DNA of 47,920 nt from Candidatus Janibacter merdipullorum (GCA_019116945.1 DXAR01000094.1:1-47920), one strand, 5' to 3'. Shown: positions 1 to 8,219, counted from the stretch's first letter. Numbers and translations are program-made. Notes: generated by a model from the sequence alone, not told the origin.

Positions 1-334
1 AGCCGACGACGCGGTCCTCGGTGGCGCCGACGGGCAGCTCGACGAGCCGGGCTGGTCGGACCGTGCCGTTCCCGGCGTGCGGGCCGTCCGGGCAAGCCTC
101 TGCCCGGTCGGGGTCGCAGCCGAAGCGGCAGCCGTCCGCGACGTGCTGCTCGGGCAGCACCGAGGCGAGGGCCCGCACGGCGGTCGACTTGGCGGTGCCC
201 TTCTCTCCGCGCACGAGCACGCCGCCGATCTCGGGGGAGATCGCGCTGAGCAGCAGTGCGGTCGTCAGCTCGTCCGCACCGACCAGTGCGGTGAAGGGGA
301 AGGTGGGAGTGGCGCTCTCGCCGGTCCGGTTCAC
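1..334 (-). CDS. chlI: Cobaltochelatase ATPase subunit, ChlI/ChlD type (N-terminal part, runs off the left edge)
   Basis: About 111 residues are visible from a GTG start at 334. They form the start of an AAA+ chelatase ATPase: a Walker A loop GEKGTAKST near residues 42-50, a Cys-rich stretch (GCRFGCDP, then EACPDG) and the family motif [15 protein letters not shown] near the cut end. ChlI-type subunits hydrolyse ATP to drive metal insertion by the large chelatase subunit, here presumably CobN encoded at 10589-14257, into hydrogenobyrinic acid a,c-diamide. The start is fixed by AGGAGG six bases upstream and by the cobalamin riboswitch directly ahead. Whether the protein is ChlI alone or a ChlI-ChlD fusion cannot be seen because the C-terminus is missing. 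Confidence 0.92.
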   Translation of the reverse strand, partial: MNRTGESATPTFPFTALVGADELTTALLLSAISPEIGGVLVRGEKGTAKSTAVRALASVLPEQHVADGCRFGCDPDRAEACPDGPHAGNGTVRPARLVELPVGATEDRVVG

Positions 335-340
335 GGGCTG

Positions 341-492
341 CCTCCTGGCGAGTGTCCGCGCTCGCCGTACGACCACGTCGGGCGGGTTCGCACCGACGGG
401 CGCAGGCCGATCTCCTGGCTGAGCCCTCTCGGGCCTCACAGTGGCGGGACCGCTCCGGATCTGCACCGGATTCCTCGGCTGGCTGCGCCGGC
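341..492 (-). promoter_or_regulatory. Cobalamin riboswitch upstream of the chelatase ATPase gene
   Basis: Read on the minus strand, the class-defining core GCCACTGTGA is present, preceded by paired CCGG arms in the GGAATCCGG/GATCCGGAGCGG block. A closing helix GGCGCAG (489-483) / CTGCGCC (405-399) bounds the aptamer. Downstream a hairpin GGCGAG/CTCGCC (366-361 with 352-347) lies directly before the ribosome binding site AGGAGG (346-341) and the GTG at 334. That layout suggests translational control: bound cobalamin would favour masking of the binding site. The regulatory outcome is inferred from the family. Confidence 0.93.
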
Positions 493-519
493 GTGATCAT
501 CTCACAGGGGCGGTGGGCC

Positions 520-525
520 TAGTGT
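520..525 (+). promoter_or_regulatory. -10 hexamer TAGTGT, leaderless start of cobL
   Basis: TAGTGT ends eight bases before the GTG at 534, so transcription should begin at or next to the start codon. No ribosome binding site precedes the GTG. The same TAGNNT spacing occurs before eight other genes in the window. Confidence 0.6.
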
Positions 526-533
526 GGGCGTCC

Positions 534-1751
534 GTGATCGACGTCGTGGGTATCGGGGACGACGGGTGGGCTGGCCTGGACGAAGGGCGGCGCGCCCTCA
601 TCACGGGTGCGAGCACCCTGATCGGTGGAGCCCGGCACCTCGACCTCGTGGCCGACCACGTCGGCCCTGCGGCCACGCTCGTGCCCTGGCCCTCCCCCCT
701 TCGCCCTGCGGTGCCGGGACTCGTCGAGGAGCACCCCGACTCCGTCGTCCTCGCCAGCGGTGACCCGCTGTGCTCCGGCATCGCCACGACCCTCGTCGAC
801 GTGCTCGGCCCGGACGAGGTCCGCATCCACCCCGCCATCGCCAGCGACGCCCTCGCCCGGTCCCGGCAGGGCTGGTCCGCGGAGGAGACGGTCGTGGTCA
901 CGACCGTCGGGCGTGACCTGCGCGCGGTGCTGCCGCACCTCGCGCACGGCGCGCGTCTCGTCGTTCTGCTCTCCGGCGGAGGAGACCCGGCCCGGCTGGC
1001 CGCTCTGGTCACCGAGCACGGCTGGGGCGCAACGACGCTCACCGCTCGGTGGCACCTCGGCGGACCCGACGAAGGGGCTCGCTCCGCGCGAGCAGCCGAC
1101 TTCGCTGGGGAGACCGCAGACCTCGTGCTCGCCTGCCTGGACGTGCGCGCCGACGACCCGTCCGCCACCGCGGGCACGGCGGGACCGGTGCCCGGTCGAC
1201 CCGAGGACTTCATCGACCATGACGGTCAGCTGACCAAGCGGGACGTCCGCGCGAGCGGTCTGGCCCGGCTGCGGCCGACGCCCGGTGCACACCTGTGGGA
1301 CCTCGGCGCCGGCAACGGCTCGGTCGCCCTCGAGTGGTGCCTCGCGGCGGAGCGCACCACGGTCACCTGCGTCGAGCGCGACGGCACACGCGCGCAGCGC
1401 ATCCGCGACAACGCCGCCGCCCTCGGCCTCGCCGGGCGGGTGGAGGTCGTCGTCGAGGACACCGCGACGGTCGACCTCACCGCGCTCGCGGAGCCCGACG
1501 CCGTCTTCGTCGGGGGTGGCCTCGATGCGGACCTACTCGACCGGGCGTGGGGCTCCCTTCGGCCCGGCGGCCGGCTCGTCGCCCACGCCGTGACCCTCGA
1601 GGGGGAGTCCGCCCTCCTCGCCGCCCACCCCACCACCGATGGCGAGCTGACCCGGCTGAGCGTCGAGCGGGCCGTCCCGCTCGGCCGGTTCCTCTCGTGG
1701 ACGCCCGCCCGCACCGTCGTCCAGCTCGCCGCGATCAAGGACCCGACATGA
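534..1751 (+). CDS. cobL: Precorrin-6Y C5,15-methyltransferase (decarboxylating), CbiE-CbiT fusion
   Basis: A 405-residue two-domain enzyme that methylates precorrin-6B at C5 and C15 and removes the C12 acetate carboxyl group. The N-terminal half is a tetrapyrrole methylase (CbiE-like), starting IDVVGIGDDGW with SGDPLCSGIA near residue 80. The C-terminal half from about residue 225 is CbiT-like, with the SAM-binding motif LWDLGAGNGSVALEW and a conserved acidic residue in TCVERDG. GTG at 534 was chosen because it puts the VVGIGDDG strand at the usual place and lies eight bases after a -10 hexamer; GTG 522 is the alternative. Its stop overlaps the start of cobM by four bases (ATGA). It is transcribed divergently from the riboswitch-controlled chelatase gene. 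Confidence 0.93.
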   Translation: MIDVVGIGDDGWAGLDEGRRALITGASTLIGGARHLDLVADHVGPAATLVPWPSPLRPAVPGLVEEHPDSVVLASGDPLCSGIATTLVDVLGPDEVRIHPAIASDALARSRQGWSAEETVVVTTVGRDLRAVLPHLAHGARLVVLLSGGGDPARLAALVTEHGWGATTLTARWHLGGPDEGARSARAADFAGETADLVLACLDVRADDPSATAGTAGPVPGRPEDFIDHDGQLTKRDVRASGLARLRPTPGAHLWDLGAGNGSVALEWCLAAERTTVTCVERDGTRAQRIRDNAAALGLAGRVEVVVEDTATVDLTALAEPDAVFVGGGLDADLLDRAWGSLRPGGRLVAHAVTLEGESALLAAHPTTDGELTRLSVERAVPLGRFLSWTPARTVVQLAAIKDPT

Positions 1752-2533
1752 CCGTCCACTTCATCGGCGCCGGCCCCGGCGCCGCCGACCTGCTGACCGT
1801 CCGCGCGACGCGACTCCTCGCCGCGAGCCCGGTGTGCCTCTACGCCGGGACCTACCTCGACGCCGCGGTCCTCGACCACTGCCCGGAGGGGGGCCGGCTC
1901 GTCGACACCCAGGCTCTCGACCTCGACGCGATCACCGCCGAGATCGTCGCCGCCCACGAGCGCGGCGAGGACGTCGCCCGCCTGTGCTCCGGCGACCCGT
2001 CCGTGTACTCCGCCATCGCCGAGCAGACCCGACGCCTCGACGCGGCCGGCGTGCCCTGGGACATCACCCCGGGCATCGCCGCCTACGCCGCGACCGCCGC
2101 CCGGCTCGGGCGGGAGCTCACCGTGCCCGAGGTCGCGCAGTCCGTGGTGCTCACCCGGGCACAGCGCGACTCCACTGCCATGCCGTCGGGGGAGAGCCTC
2201 GAGGCCTTCGCCGCGACGGGCTCGACCCTCGTGCTGCACCTCGCGATCCGCCGGACCCGCGAGCTGACCGCCCGCCTCGCCGAGCACTACGGCGCCGACT
2301 GCCCGGTCGCCGTCGCCTACCGCGTCGAGCAGCCCGAGGAGATCCTTCTGCGGGGCACGCTCGCCGACATCGCCGACCAGGTGGAGGACCGCGACCTGCG
2401 CCAGGCGGCGATCATCGTCGTCGGCTGGGCCCTGCGCGCGGAGGACTTCGTCGAGTCCCACCTCTACTCCTGCCGCCGCGTGGCCGCCCTCGGTGACGGG
2501 CAGCACATCCCATCGGGCCCCGGGCTTCGCTAA
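1748..2533 (+). CDS. cobM: Precorrin-4 C11-methyltransferase
   Basis: A 261-residue SAM-dependent tetrapyrrole methylase that methylates C11 of precorrin-4. The glycine-rich N-terminal loop is [16 protein letters not shown]. The region [12 protein letters not shown] and the later [14 protein letters not shown] and VVLTRAQ blocks are typical of CobM/CbiF. Length is normal for the family. It is translationally coupled to cobL by an ATGA overlap. The stop codon is TAA, rare in this window, and its three bases are also the first half of the TAAAGT hexamer that probably serves the next transcription unit, the cbiM riboswitch transcript. Without its neighbours this could only be called a CobM/CbiF-type methylase; CobG, CobF and CobN nearby support the aerobic name. 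Confidence 0.94.
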   Translation: MTVHFIGAGPGAADLLTVRATRLLAASPVCLYAGTYLDAAVLDHCPEGGRLVDTQALDLDAITAEIVAAHERGEDVARLCSGDPSVYSAIAEQTRRLDAAGVPWDITPGIAAYAATAARLGRELTVPEVAQSVVLTRAQRDSTAMPSGESLEAFAATGSTLVLHLAIRRTRELTARLAEHYGADCPVAVAYRVEQPEEILLRGTLADIADQVEDRDLRQAAIIVVGWALRAEDFVESHLYSCRRVAALGDGQHIPSGPGLR

Positions 2534-2536
2534 AGT
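2531..2536 (+). promoter_or_regulatory. -10 hexamer TAAAGT overlapping the cobM stop codon
   Basis: TAAAGT begins with the TAA stop of cobM and ends seven bases before the closing helix of the cbiM riboswitch at 2544, the right distance for an RNA that starts at the aptamer. No convincing -35 was found. Confidence 0.5.
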
Positions 2537-2543
2537 CGCGTCA

Positions 2544-2667
2544 GCCATCGCCTCACAATGAGGAACCCGGTGAGAGCCCGGGACGGTCGCGCCACTGTGA
2601 GCGGGTCTTCCGCGAGTCAGGAACTCAGGGCGATGGCGGTACTGCCGGGACGCGTCATCCCGGAGAG
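2544..2667 (+). promoter_or_regulatory. Cobalamin riboswitch upstream of cbiMNQO
   Basis: A nine-base closing helix GCCATCGCC (2544-2552) / GGCGATGGC (2629-2637) encloses the cobalamin core, including GCCACTGTGAGCGGG and the GCGAGTCAGG block. A second hairpin CCGGGA (2645-2650) / TCCCGG (2658-2663) runs into GGAGAG (2662-2667), the likely ribosome binding site for the GTG at 2680. The overlap between hairpin arm and binding site suggests control of translation of the cobalt transporter. Confidence 0.95.
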
Positions 2668-2679
2668 AGCGAGCATACC

Positions 2680-3351
2680 GTGCACATCGCCGAGGGCTTC
2701 CTGCCACCGGTCCACGCCGCCGCGTGGACCGTCGTGGCCGCCCCCTTCGTCATCCACGGCACGAGAAGTGCCGCCCGGATCGTCCGGGACAACCCGGGAG
2801 CCCGCCTGCTGCTCGGCGCAGCCGGAGCCTTCACCTTCGTCATGTCGGCGATCAAGCTCCCGTCCGTCACAGGGTCGAGCTCGCACCCCACGGGCACCGG
2901 GGTGGGCGCGATCATCTTCCGACCACCGGTCATGGCGATGCTCGGCACGATCGTGCTGCTCTTCCAGGCACTGCTCCTCGCCCACGGCGGCCTGACCACG
3001 CTCGGGGCCAATGTCTTCTCCATGGCCGTCGTCGGCCCCTGGGCCGGGTACGGCGTCTTCCGGCTCCTCGCCGTGGCGCCCTTCGCCGTCCGGGTCTTCA
3101 CCGGTGTCGCCCTGGCCAACCTGGCCACCTATGTCACGACCGCCACCCAGCTCGCGATCGCCTACCCCGAGGGTGGCTTCGTCGAGGCGTGGGCCCGGTT
3201 CCTGTCGGTCTTCGCCGTGACGCAGATCCCGCTCGCGATCGTCGAGGGTCTCGTCGGTGTCCTGCTCGTCAGCGCCCTCATCGCTTGGGCGCGCCCCGAG
3301 ATGGAGGACCTCGACGTCGTCCCGGCGGAGAAGGAGGCCACCCATGCGTGA
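2680..3351 (+). CDS. cbiM: Cobalt ECF transporter, substrate-capture membrane protein CbiM
   Basis: A 223-residue integral membrane protein that binds Co(II) outside the membrane and passes it inwards as part of the CbiMNQO complex. The sequence opens [10 protein letters not shown]. In this family the amino group of Met1 and the His2 side chain are metal ligands, so the GTG at 2680 is fixed by function. Further family signs are [20 protein letters not shown], with the conserved metal-site histidine, and [12 protein letters not shown] near the end. Several hydrophobic segments span the length. It is the first gene after the second cobalamin riboswitch and overlaps cbiN by eight bases. Confidence 0.96.
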   Translation: MHIAEGFLPPVHAAAWTVVAAPFVIHGTRSAARIVRDNPGARLLLGAAGAFTFVMSAIKLPSVTGSSSHPTGTGVGAIIFRPPVMAMLGTIVLLFQALLLAHGGLTTLGANVFSMAVVGPWAGYGVFRLLAVAPFAVRVFTGVALANLATYVTTATQLAIAYPEGGFVEAWARFLSVFAVTQIPLAIVEGLVGVLLVSALIAWARPEMEDLDVVPAEKEATHA

Positions 3352-3688
3352 GTCCACCCAGGTCATCGGACGCATGGGCGTCGCCATCATCGTCGGCCTG
3401 ATCGTCCTCGTCCTGCTCGTCGCGCTCGTCCTCGGCGGACGGGCCTCCGCCGGCGAGGACGAGCCCTTCGGCGGGGCAGATGCCACCGCCACCGAGCAGC
3501 TCGAGGAGGACGGTCACGAGCCGTGGTTCGAGCCGATCTACGAGCCCGCGGGCGGGGAGATCGAGTCCGGTCTCTTCGCGCTCCAGGCCGGCCTCGGGGG
3601 CATCGTCCTCGGCTACGTCTTCGGGCGCCTGCGCGGGCGTGCTGACCAGACTGGTACCCAGACCGAGAGCGCCGACACGAGCTCATGA
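3344..3688 (+). CDS. cbiN: Cobalt ECF transporter accessory membrane protein CbiN
   Basis: A 114-residue protein with two hydrophobic segments (about residues 11-31 and 75-95) separated by an acidic, soluble loop. This is the CbiN pattern: two membrane helices and a loop that helps metal reach CbiM. The loop contains the family-like stretch [10 protein letters not shown] followed by [12 protein letters not shown], close to the conserved GEIESLLFALQA block. The ATG at 3344 lies inside the end of cbiM, so the two are translationally coupled; the last four bases overlap cbiQ. The short polar C-terminal tail ([12 protein letters not shown]) is variable in the family. Confidence 0.93.
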   Translation: MRESTQVIGRMGVAIIVGLIVLVLLVALVLGGRASAGEDEPFGGADATATEQLEEDGHEPWFEPIYEPAGGEIESGLFALQAGLGGIVLGYVFGRLRGRADQTGTQTESADTSS

Positions 3689-4437
3689 GGCTCACCCTCG
3701 ACGACGCAGCGTGGTCCTCCCCGTGGCGGACCCGCTCGACCCTGGAGAAGTCCCTCCTGTGCGTCGGGCTCCTCCTCGTCGCCGCGACGACGACCTCGCT
3801 CGTCGTCGCGGGCCTCGTCGGGGCGTGCGCGGTCGGGCTCACGGTGGCCGCCCGCGTGCCGGCCGGTGTGTGGCTCCGCTCGATGCTCGGCCCGGCCGTC
3901 TTCATCGCCATCGGGGGAGTGACCATCGCGCTCACCCTCGGCCCGGGTGACCTCACCACCTGGGGCCCGGTCGGTGTCGACGAAGGGAGTGCCTCCCGGG
4001 CCGCGCTCGTCGCCGGCCGGGCGCTGGCGGCCACGTCGGCGATGATCCTCCTCGCGGCGACCACCCCGATGGTCGATCTGCTCGCCGGGCTCCGCCGGGC
4101 GCGTGTGCCGGAGGTGGCGGTCGACATCGCGGCCGTGACCTACCGTCTGATCTTCTCCCTGCTCGACTCCGCCGCGGCGATCTCGGCCGCCCAGACGGGC
4201 CGGCTCGGGTACGCGAACGGCCGTGCCGCCCGCCGCTCGGTCGGACTGCTCTCCGCGGCCGTCCTCGTCCGGGCGTGGGACCGGGCTCGCCGTCTCGAGG
4301 AGGGTCTCGCCGGTCGCGGTGGGGTGAGCACCGTGCCGCTCGTACCGGCGAAGACGGTGTCGACCCCCTTCGTCCTCCTCGGTGGGGCGCTCGTGCTCTC
4401 GCTCGCGGGGCTCTCTCTCCGGGCGGCGCTGGCATGA
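3685..4437 (+). CDS. cbiQ: Cobalt ECF transporter transmembrane coupling protein CbiQ (EcfT)
   Basis: A 250-residue membrane protein that couples the ATPase CbiO to the CbiM/CbiN metal-binding module. It has hydrophobic segments near residues 25-55, 70-90 and 225-248, and the cytoplasmic coupling region typical of EcfT: LLAGLRRARVPEVAVDIAAV, then RRLEEGLAGRG, an Ala-Arg-Gly type coupling motif with Ala-Gly instead. AAAISAAQTGRLGY is also characteristic of CbiQ. It overlaps cbiN and cbiO by four bases at each end, as expected for a stoichiometric complex. Confidence 0.92.
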   Translation: MRLTLDDAAWSSPWRTRSTLEKSLLCVGLLLVAATTTSLVVAGLVGACAVGLTVAARVPAGVWLRSMLGPAVFIAIGGVTIALTLGPGDLTTWGPVGVDEGSASRAALVAGRALAATSAMILLAATTPMVDLLAGLRRARVPEVAVDIAAVTYRLIFSLLDSAAAISAAQTGRLGYANGRAARRSVGLLSAAVLVRAWDRARRLEEGLAGRGGVSTVPLVPAKTVSTPFVLLGGALVLSLAGLSLRAALA

Positions 4438-5312
4438 GCCACCGCCTCGGCTCCTGGACGCCGCCGGACGATGCCGACACCGCCCTCGCGCTCCGCGGTG
4501 TGCACGCCGGCTACCCCGGGACCCCGAGCGTGCTCGACTGCGTCTCGCTGACGGTCGGGGTCGGCCAGCGGGTGGCGCTCCTCGGGGCGAACGGCTCGGG
4601 CAAGACGACGCTGCTCCGGGTGCTCGCCGGTGGGATCGAGCCCGACGAGGGCTCGGTGATCTCCGGCGGTCGTGCCCTGCGCCACGACCGACGAGGGCTG
4701 ACCGCCCACCGTCAGCAGGTCCAGCTGGTGACGCAGGACCCCGACGACCAGCTCTTCAGCGCAGACGTCCGGTCCGACATCGCCTACGGCCCGACCAACC
4801 TCGGCCTCGCCGAGGACGTCATCGCCGCGCGGGTCGACGAGGCCCTCGCCGTGCTGTCCCTCACCGACCTGGCCGAGCGACCGGTCCACAGGCTCTCCTT
4901 CGGGCAGCGCAAGCGGGTCGCCGTCGCGGGAGCATTGGCGATGCACCCGACGGTCCTGCTGCTCGACGAGCCGACCGCCGGGCTCGACCCCGCGGGGACG
5001 GAGGAGATGCTCGCAGCGATCGCCGCCCTCGAGGCCCACGGCACGACCCTCGTGCTGTCGACCCACGACGTCGACCTCGCCTGGCGCTGGGCCGACGAGG
5101 TGGCGCTCGTCGTCGACCGGGTCGTCCACCAGGGCGAGGTCACCGATGCGCTCACCGATGCCGATCTCGTCCGGGCCGCGCGGCTGCGGCCGCCGTGGTC
5201 GGTCGAGGTGCTCCACCACCTGGGCATCGACCCGGCGACTGCGGGCTGGCCGCGCACGACCGAGCAGGTGGCCGCGGCGGTGCGCGACCACGCGACTGCG
5301 CACAGCCGCTGA
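4434..5312 (+). CDS. cbiO: Cobalt ECF transporter ATPase CbiO
   Basis: A 292-residue ABC ATPase that powers cobalt uptake. It has Walker A GANGSGKTT (residues 51-59), a Q-loop in VQLVTQDPDDQLFS, the CbiO-style signature LSFGQRKRV, Walker B VLLLDEPTAG and the switch histidine in LVLSTHDVDLAW. The start ATG at 4434 overlaps the cbiQ stop. The C-terminal 60 residues (from about LRPPWSVEVLHHLG) are an extension common in CbiO. The gene ends 15 bases before the convergent gene at 5328-5942; the gap contains a small CCGGGCCCGG palindrome but no good terminator. Confidence 0.95.
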   Translation: MSHRLGSWTPPDDADTALALRGVHAGYPGTPSVLDCVSLTVGVGQRVALLGANGSGKTTLLRVLAGGIEPDEGSVISGGRALRHDRRGLTAHRQQVQLVTQDPDDQLFSADVRSDIAYGPTNLGLAEDVIAARVDEALAVLSLTDLAERPVHRLSFGQRKRVAVAGALAMHPTVLLLDEPTAGLDPAGTEEMLAAIAALEAHGTTLVLSTHDVDLAWRWADEVALVVDRVVHQGEVTDALTDADLVRAARLRPPWSVEVLHHLGIDPATAGWPRTTEQVAAAVRDHATAHSR

Positions 5313-5327
5313 CCGGGCCCGGCCCCG

Positions 5328-5942
5328 TCAGCCCGTGATGACCTCGGCTGCCCCGTCCCCCTCGGCACCCGGTCGGGGCTCCGGGCCGACGACGTCGAAG
5401 AGCATCGCGGTGAGCTGGCCGTCCCGCTCGATGTGCCGACGGTGCAGACGCAGCCGCCGGGGGAGCAGGGGCTTGCCGGCGCCGAGCACGACGGGAGTCT
5501 GGTGGATCCACACCGTGTCGAGGAGGCCGGCGTCGGCGAACTGACCGGCGAGGTCGCCGCCGCCGACGATCCAGATGTCCTCGCCGTCGACGACCTCGAG
5601 GATCTGCGCGTGCAGGTCACGGACGTCACCGGCGAAGGAGGTCACCCCCGTCGGCAGGTCGAGGTCGCGATGGGTGACGATCCACGACGGCTGCGTGTAC
5701 GGCCAGGCGAACTCCTGACCGTCGCGGGTCAGCTCACGATGGACCCAGGCGTAGGTGTTGGCCCCGGAGACCACGGCGCCGACATTCGCGATGAAGTGGT
5801 CGTAGTCGAGGCTGTCCCCGTCGCCGTACCGACCCTCGGGGTCGTCGTCGTGGCCGGGCGTCGTGAAGAGCCAGGAGAGGCTCTCCTCGTCGTCGGCGAT
5901 GAAGCCGTCGAGGCTGGTCGCGGTGCAGTAGATGGTGGCCAT
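5328..5942 (-). CDS. Dihydrofolate-reductase-fold protein (RibD C-terminal family)
   Basis: A 204-residue cytosolic protein of the DHFR/RibD-C fold. The N-terminus MATIYCTATSLDGFIAD is the typical first strand and loop of stand-alone family members. Other landmarks are ANTYAWVHREL, the strand before SWIVTHRDLDLP and the NADPH-loop-like IWIVGGGDLAGQFADAGLLD. Most members are NADPH-dependent reductases of unknown substrate; true folate or riboflavin roles need other evidence and are not implied here. ATG 5942 was chosen because the conserved strand starts immediately after it; an upstream in-frame TTG at 5972 would add ten atypical residues. It is convergent with cbiO and divergent from the thioesterase-like gene. 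Confidence 0.85.
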   Translation of the reverse strand: MATIYCTATSLDGFIADDEESLSWLFTTPGHDDDPEGRYGDGDSLDYDHFIANVGAVVSGANTYAWVHRELTRDGQEFAWPYTQPSWIVTHRDLDLPTGVTSFAGDVRDLHAQILEVVDGEDIWIVGGGDLAGQFADAGLLDTVWIHQTPVVLGAGKPLLPRRLRLHRRHIERDGQLTAMLFDVVGPEPRPGAEGDGAAEVITG

Positions 5943-5988
5943 GGTCACGATGGTGGCAGCGGGTACCGACAACGCTCCCGCCAGAGGT

Positions 5989-5994
5989 TACCCT
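5989..5994 (+). promoter_or_regulatory. Possible -10 hexamer TACCCT for the thioesterase-like gene
   Basis: TACCCT lies about 40 bases before the ATG at 6035, allowing a short leader with an AAGGG ribosome binding site at 6026-6030. It fits the TANNNT form but has no clear -35. Confidence 0.3.
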
Positions 5995-6034
5995 TCGGTA
6001 GCACCACACGTTCTGCATCTGTCGAAGGGTCGTC

Positions 6035-6604
6035 ATGAATCGTTCTCTGCGCGTCGCCTGGACCGTCGCCACCGCGAGACGACGCGGGTCCGTGGACCCC
6101 GGCGAGCCCGCCACCCTGCGGCTCCGGGTGCTGCCCAACGACATCGACTTCGCGGGCCACATGAACAACGGCGTGTACTTCACGATGGCCGACCTCGGGC
6201 GCATCGACCTCGCCATCCGGTCCGGGTGGGCGCGGGCCCAGGTGCGTCACCGGGTCTCGCCCGTCGTGATGCAGGAGACGATGACCTTCCGCACCTCCCT
6301 CGGTCCGGGGCAGGCCTACGAGCTGCAGAGCGTCATCGCCGGCTGGGACCGGGTCAGCGTCTTCTACGAGCAGCGCTTCGTCGTCGACGGTCAGGTGTGC
6401 GCGCAGACGATGGTGCGGATGCGCTTCCTCCAGAAGGGGAAGGGCGTCGACACCGACCGCCTGTGGCAGCTCCTCGGTGTCGACCCGCCGCCATCACGGA
6501 TCCCGGAGTGGGCGAAGGGGTGGGGAGACGGCGCCCGGCTCCCGTCGCCCCGCGAGGACGCCACCGCGGGGGACCCGCCCTTCTGGAGCACCCCCGCTGG
6601 CTGA
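6035..6604 (+). CDS. Hot-dog fold thioesterase-like protein
   Basis: A 189-residue protein resembling the 4-hydroxybenzoyl-CoA thioesterase/THEM6 group. The motif VLPNDIDFAGHMNNGVYFT matches the family consensus (D-x-D/N-x-x-x-HMNN), where the Asp and His-Met-Asn region form the active site or helix-capping site. VMQETMTFRTSLGPGQ and the following strands fit the rest of the fold. The substrate is unknown; an acyl-CoA is likely from the family. The stop codon TGA (6602-6604) lies inside the outer end of the palindromic element at 6598-6640. The polar C-terminal 40 residues look disordered. Confidence 0.82.
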   Translation: MNRSLRVAWTVATARRRGSVDPGEPATLRLRVLPNDIDFAGHMNNGVYFTMADLGRIDLAIRSGWARAQVRHRVSPVVMQETMTFRTSLGPGQAYELQSVIAGWDRVSVFYEQRFVVDGQVCAQTMVRMRFLQKGKGVDTDRLWQLLGVDPPPSRIPEWAKGWGDGARLPSPREDATAGDPPFWSTPAG

Positions 6605-6640
6605 GGTGCGAGCGCCCCCTGGGGCGCGAGCCTCGAAGCC
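6598..6640. repeat. Palindromic element copy 1, at a convergent gene junction
   Basis: The ends are TGGCTGAGGTGCGAG and CGAGCCTCGAAGCC, matching the copies at 9222-9263 and 16007-16042. The inner arms GCGCCCC (6612-6618) and GGGGCGC (6621-6627) are perfectly complementary. It lies between the thioesterase-like gene and the convergent cobI-cobJ gene, supplies the stop codon of the former and probably acts as a two-way terminator. Confidence 0.75.
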
Positions 6641-6644
6641 CGCC

Positions 6645-8219
6645 TCACCCCACCGAGCGCGGCGTCCACACCCACCCGTCGTCGGTCACCCGCGTGCTCG
6701 AGGCACCGATGACGACGAGACAGCCCATGTCGACGGTCTCGACGTCGAGCTCGCCGAGCGTCGTCACGACGGACGACTCCTCGTCGCGGCCCACGTGCCG
6801 GGCCACGACGACGACGCGCTCCGGGCCGACGGCCTCGACGAGCAGGTCGCGTGCGGCACCGAGCGTATCCGGGCGGGAGCGGGAGCGCGGGTTGTACAGC
6901 GCGAGGGTCACGTCCCGGGTTGCCAGAGCGGTGAGCCGGCCGGCGAGCGCCTCCCACGGCTTGAGGTTGTCGCTGAGGTTGACGAGCGCGTGGTCGCCCC
7001 CGAGGACAGCGCCGACGAGAGCGCTGGCCGCGTGGGCGGCGGTGACGCCCGGGACGACCTGCACGGGCACCTCGGCGTACCCAGGGTCCTCGGCCACGGC
7101 GGCCTCCCGCGACTCGAAGAGCGCCGTTGCCATCCCGAAGACCCCGGCATCGCCGCCGGACACCAGCGCGACGTCACCGCCCTCGCGAGCGAGGTCGAGC
7201 GCGAGGCGTCCGCGGTCGAGCTCGACGGAGTTGCCAGAGGAGTGCCGGGTCAGGCCCTCCCGCTGCGGCACCCGGGCGACGTAGGGCGCGTAGCCGACGA
7301 CGTGGTCGACCTCGGCGAGCGCCTCGCTCGCCTCGGGGGTGAGCCAGCGGTCCGGTCCGGGGCCCAGCCCGACGACGTGGACCGTTCCCACCCCCTCGTT
7401 CCCTGAGGTGTGAGGCCGTCCGCGGCCGAGCCTCGACGTGTCGTCCTCGTCCGACGCCGTGAGTCGAGCGAAGTCCGCGGCCCGGCCGGCCGCGTCGTCC
7501 CGCAGCCCCTCGCCGGGGACGACGACGAGCGACATGTAGGGCACGCGCCCCTCCTCGACGTCGGCGGCGGGCATGACGAGCTCGGCTGCGCCCGAGGCCC
7601 GCTCGACGTATACGGCCCGCTCGAGCATCCCCGCCTGGCGCAGCGCCTCGCGGACACCGACGAAGGTCCGGCCGAGCTTCATGATGATCGCCGCGTCGGT
7701 GTCGGCCAGACGCCGGGCGAGCTCGGGGACGGACAGCGTCCCGGGCAGCACGGTCAGGGTGTCCTCGTGCCGGCAGAGGCCCGTGGCGACGGCTGCGGTC
7801 GCGGCGGACAGCGAGGTGATCCCGGGGACGACCTCGGTGGGGTAGCGCGGGCTGAGCCGGTCGTGGACGTACATGAATGACCCGAAGAAGAGCGGGTCCC
7901 CGACCGCGAGGACGACCACGGTCCGACCGGCCGCGAGGTGGGTCTCGAGCCGCTCGGAGCACTCGTCGTAGAAGTCCGCGAGCGCGCCGTAGTACCCCCG
8001 CGGATGCTCGGTCATCCCGGTCGTCACGGGGTAGCGCAGCTCCTCCTCGATGACCCCGTCGGGAATGAGGTCGGCGGCGATGGAGCGCGCCATCGACTGC
8101 TTGCCCGTGCCCGCGTGGTAGGCGATGACGTCGGCGGCGGCGATGAGTCGGGCGGCCTTGAGGGTGATCAGCTCGGGGTCGCCGGGCCCGATGCCGACGC
8201 CGTAGAAGCGGCCGCTCAT
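6645..8219 (-). CDS. cobI-cobJ: Precorrin-2 C20-methyltransferase / precorrin-3B C17-methyltransferase fusion
   Basis: A 524-residue fusion of two tetrapyrrole methylases acting on either side of CobG. The N-terminal half (about 1-240) is CobI: GVGIGPGDPELITLKAARL, YHAGTGKQSMARSIAADLI and VLAVGDPLFFGSF. The C-terminal half (about 275-524) is CobJ: HVVGLGPGPDRWLTPEA, VALVSGGDAGVFGMA, VVPGVTAAHAA and LALYNPRSRSRPD. The linker, about residues 250-275, contains a copy of the palindromic element and uses rare codons (AGG, GGA, CCT, TCA). ATG 8219 overlaps the cobH stop by four bases, so cobG-cobH-cobIJ form one unit. CobI-CobJ fusions are known in actinobacteria. Confidence 0.95.
   Translation of the reverse strand: MSGRFYGVGIGPGDPELITLKAARLIAAADVIAYHAGTGKQSMARSIAADLIPDGVIEEELRYPVTTGMTEHPRGYYGALADFYDECSERLETHLAAGRTVVVLAVGDPLFFGSFMYVHDRLSPRYPTEVVPGITSLSAATAAVATGLCRHEDTLTVLPGTLSVPELARRLADTDAAIIMKLGRTFVGVREALRQAGMLERAVYVERASGAAELVMPAADVEEGRVPYMSLVVVPGEGLRDDAAGRAADFARLTASDEDDTSRLGRGRPHTSGNEGVGTVHVVGLGPGPDRWLTPEASEALAEVDHVVGYAPYVARVPQREGLTRHSSGNSVELDRGRLALDLAREGGDVALVSGGDAGVFGMATALFESREAAVAEDPGYAEVPVQVVPGVTAAHAASALVGAVLGGDHALVNLSDNLKPWEALAGRLTALATRDVTLALYNPRSRSRPDTLGAARDLLVEAVGPERVVVVARHVGRDEESSVVTTLGELDVETVDMGCLVVIGASSTRVTDDGWVWTPRSVG
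7402..7438. repeat. Palindromic element copy 2, in frame in the CobI-CobJ linker
   Basis: The left end CCTGAGGTGTGAGG and right end CGAGCCTCGACG resemble the intergenic copies, with a few changes. The inner arms GGCCG (7414-7418) and CGGCC (7423-7427) are complementary. On the minus strand it encodes about 12 residues of the linker, around RLGRGRPHTSG, between the two methylase domains. Confidence 0.6.

Noticed and set aside
416-440. TGGCTGAGCCCTCTCGGGCC near the left edge as another palindromic element
   Set aside because: It is a paired arm within the cobalamin riboswitch on the minus strand, and the inner sequence does not match.
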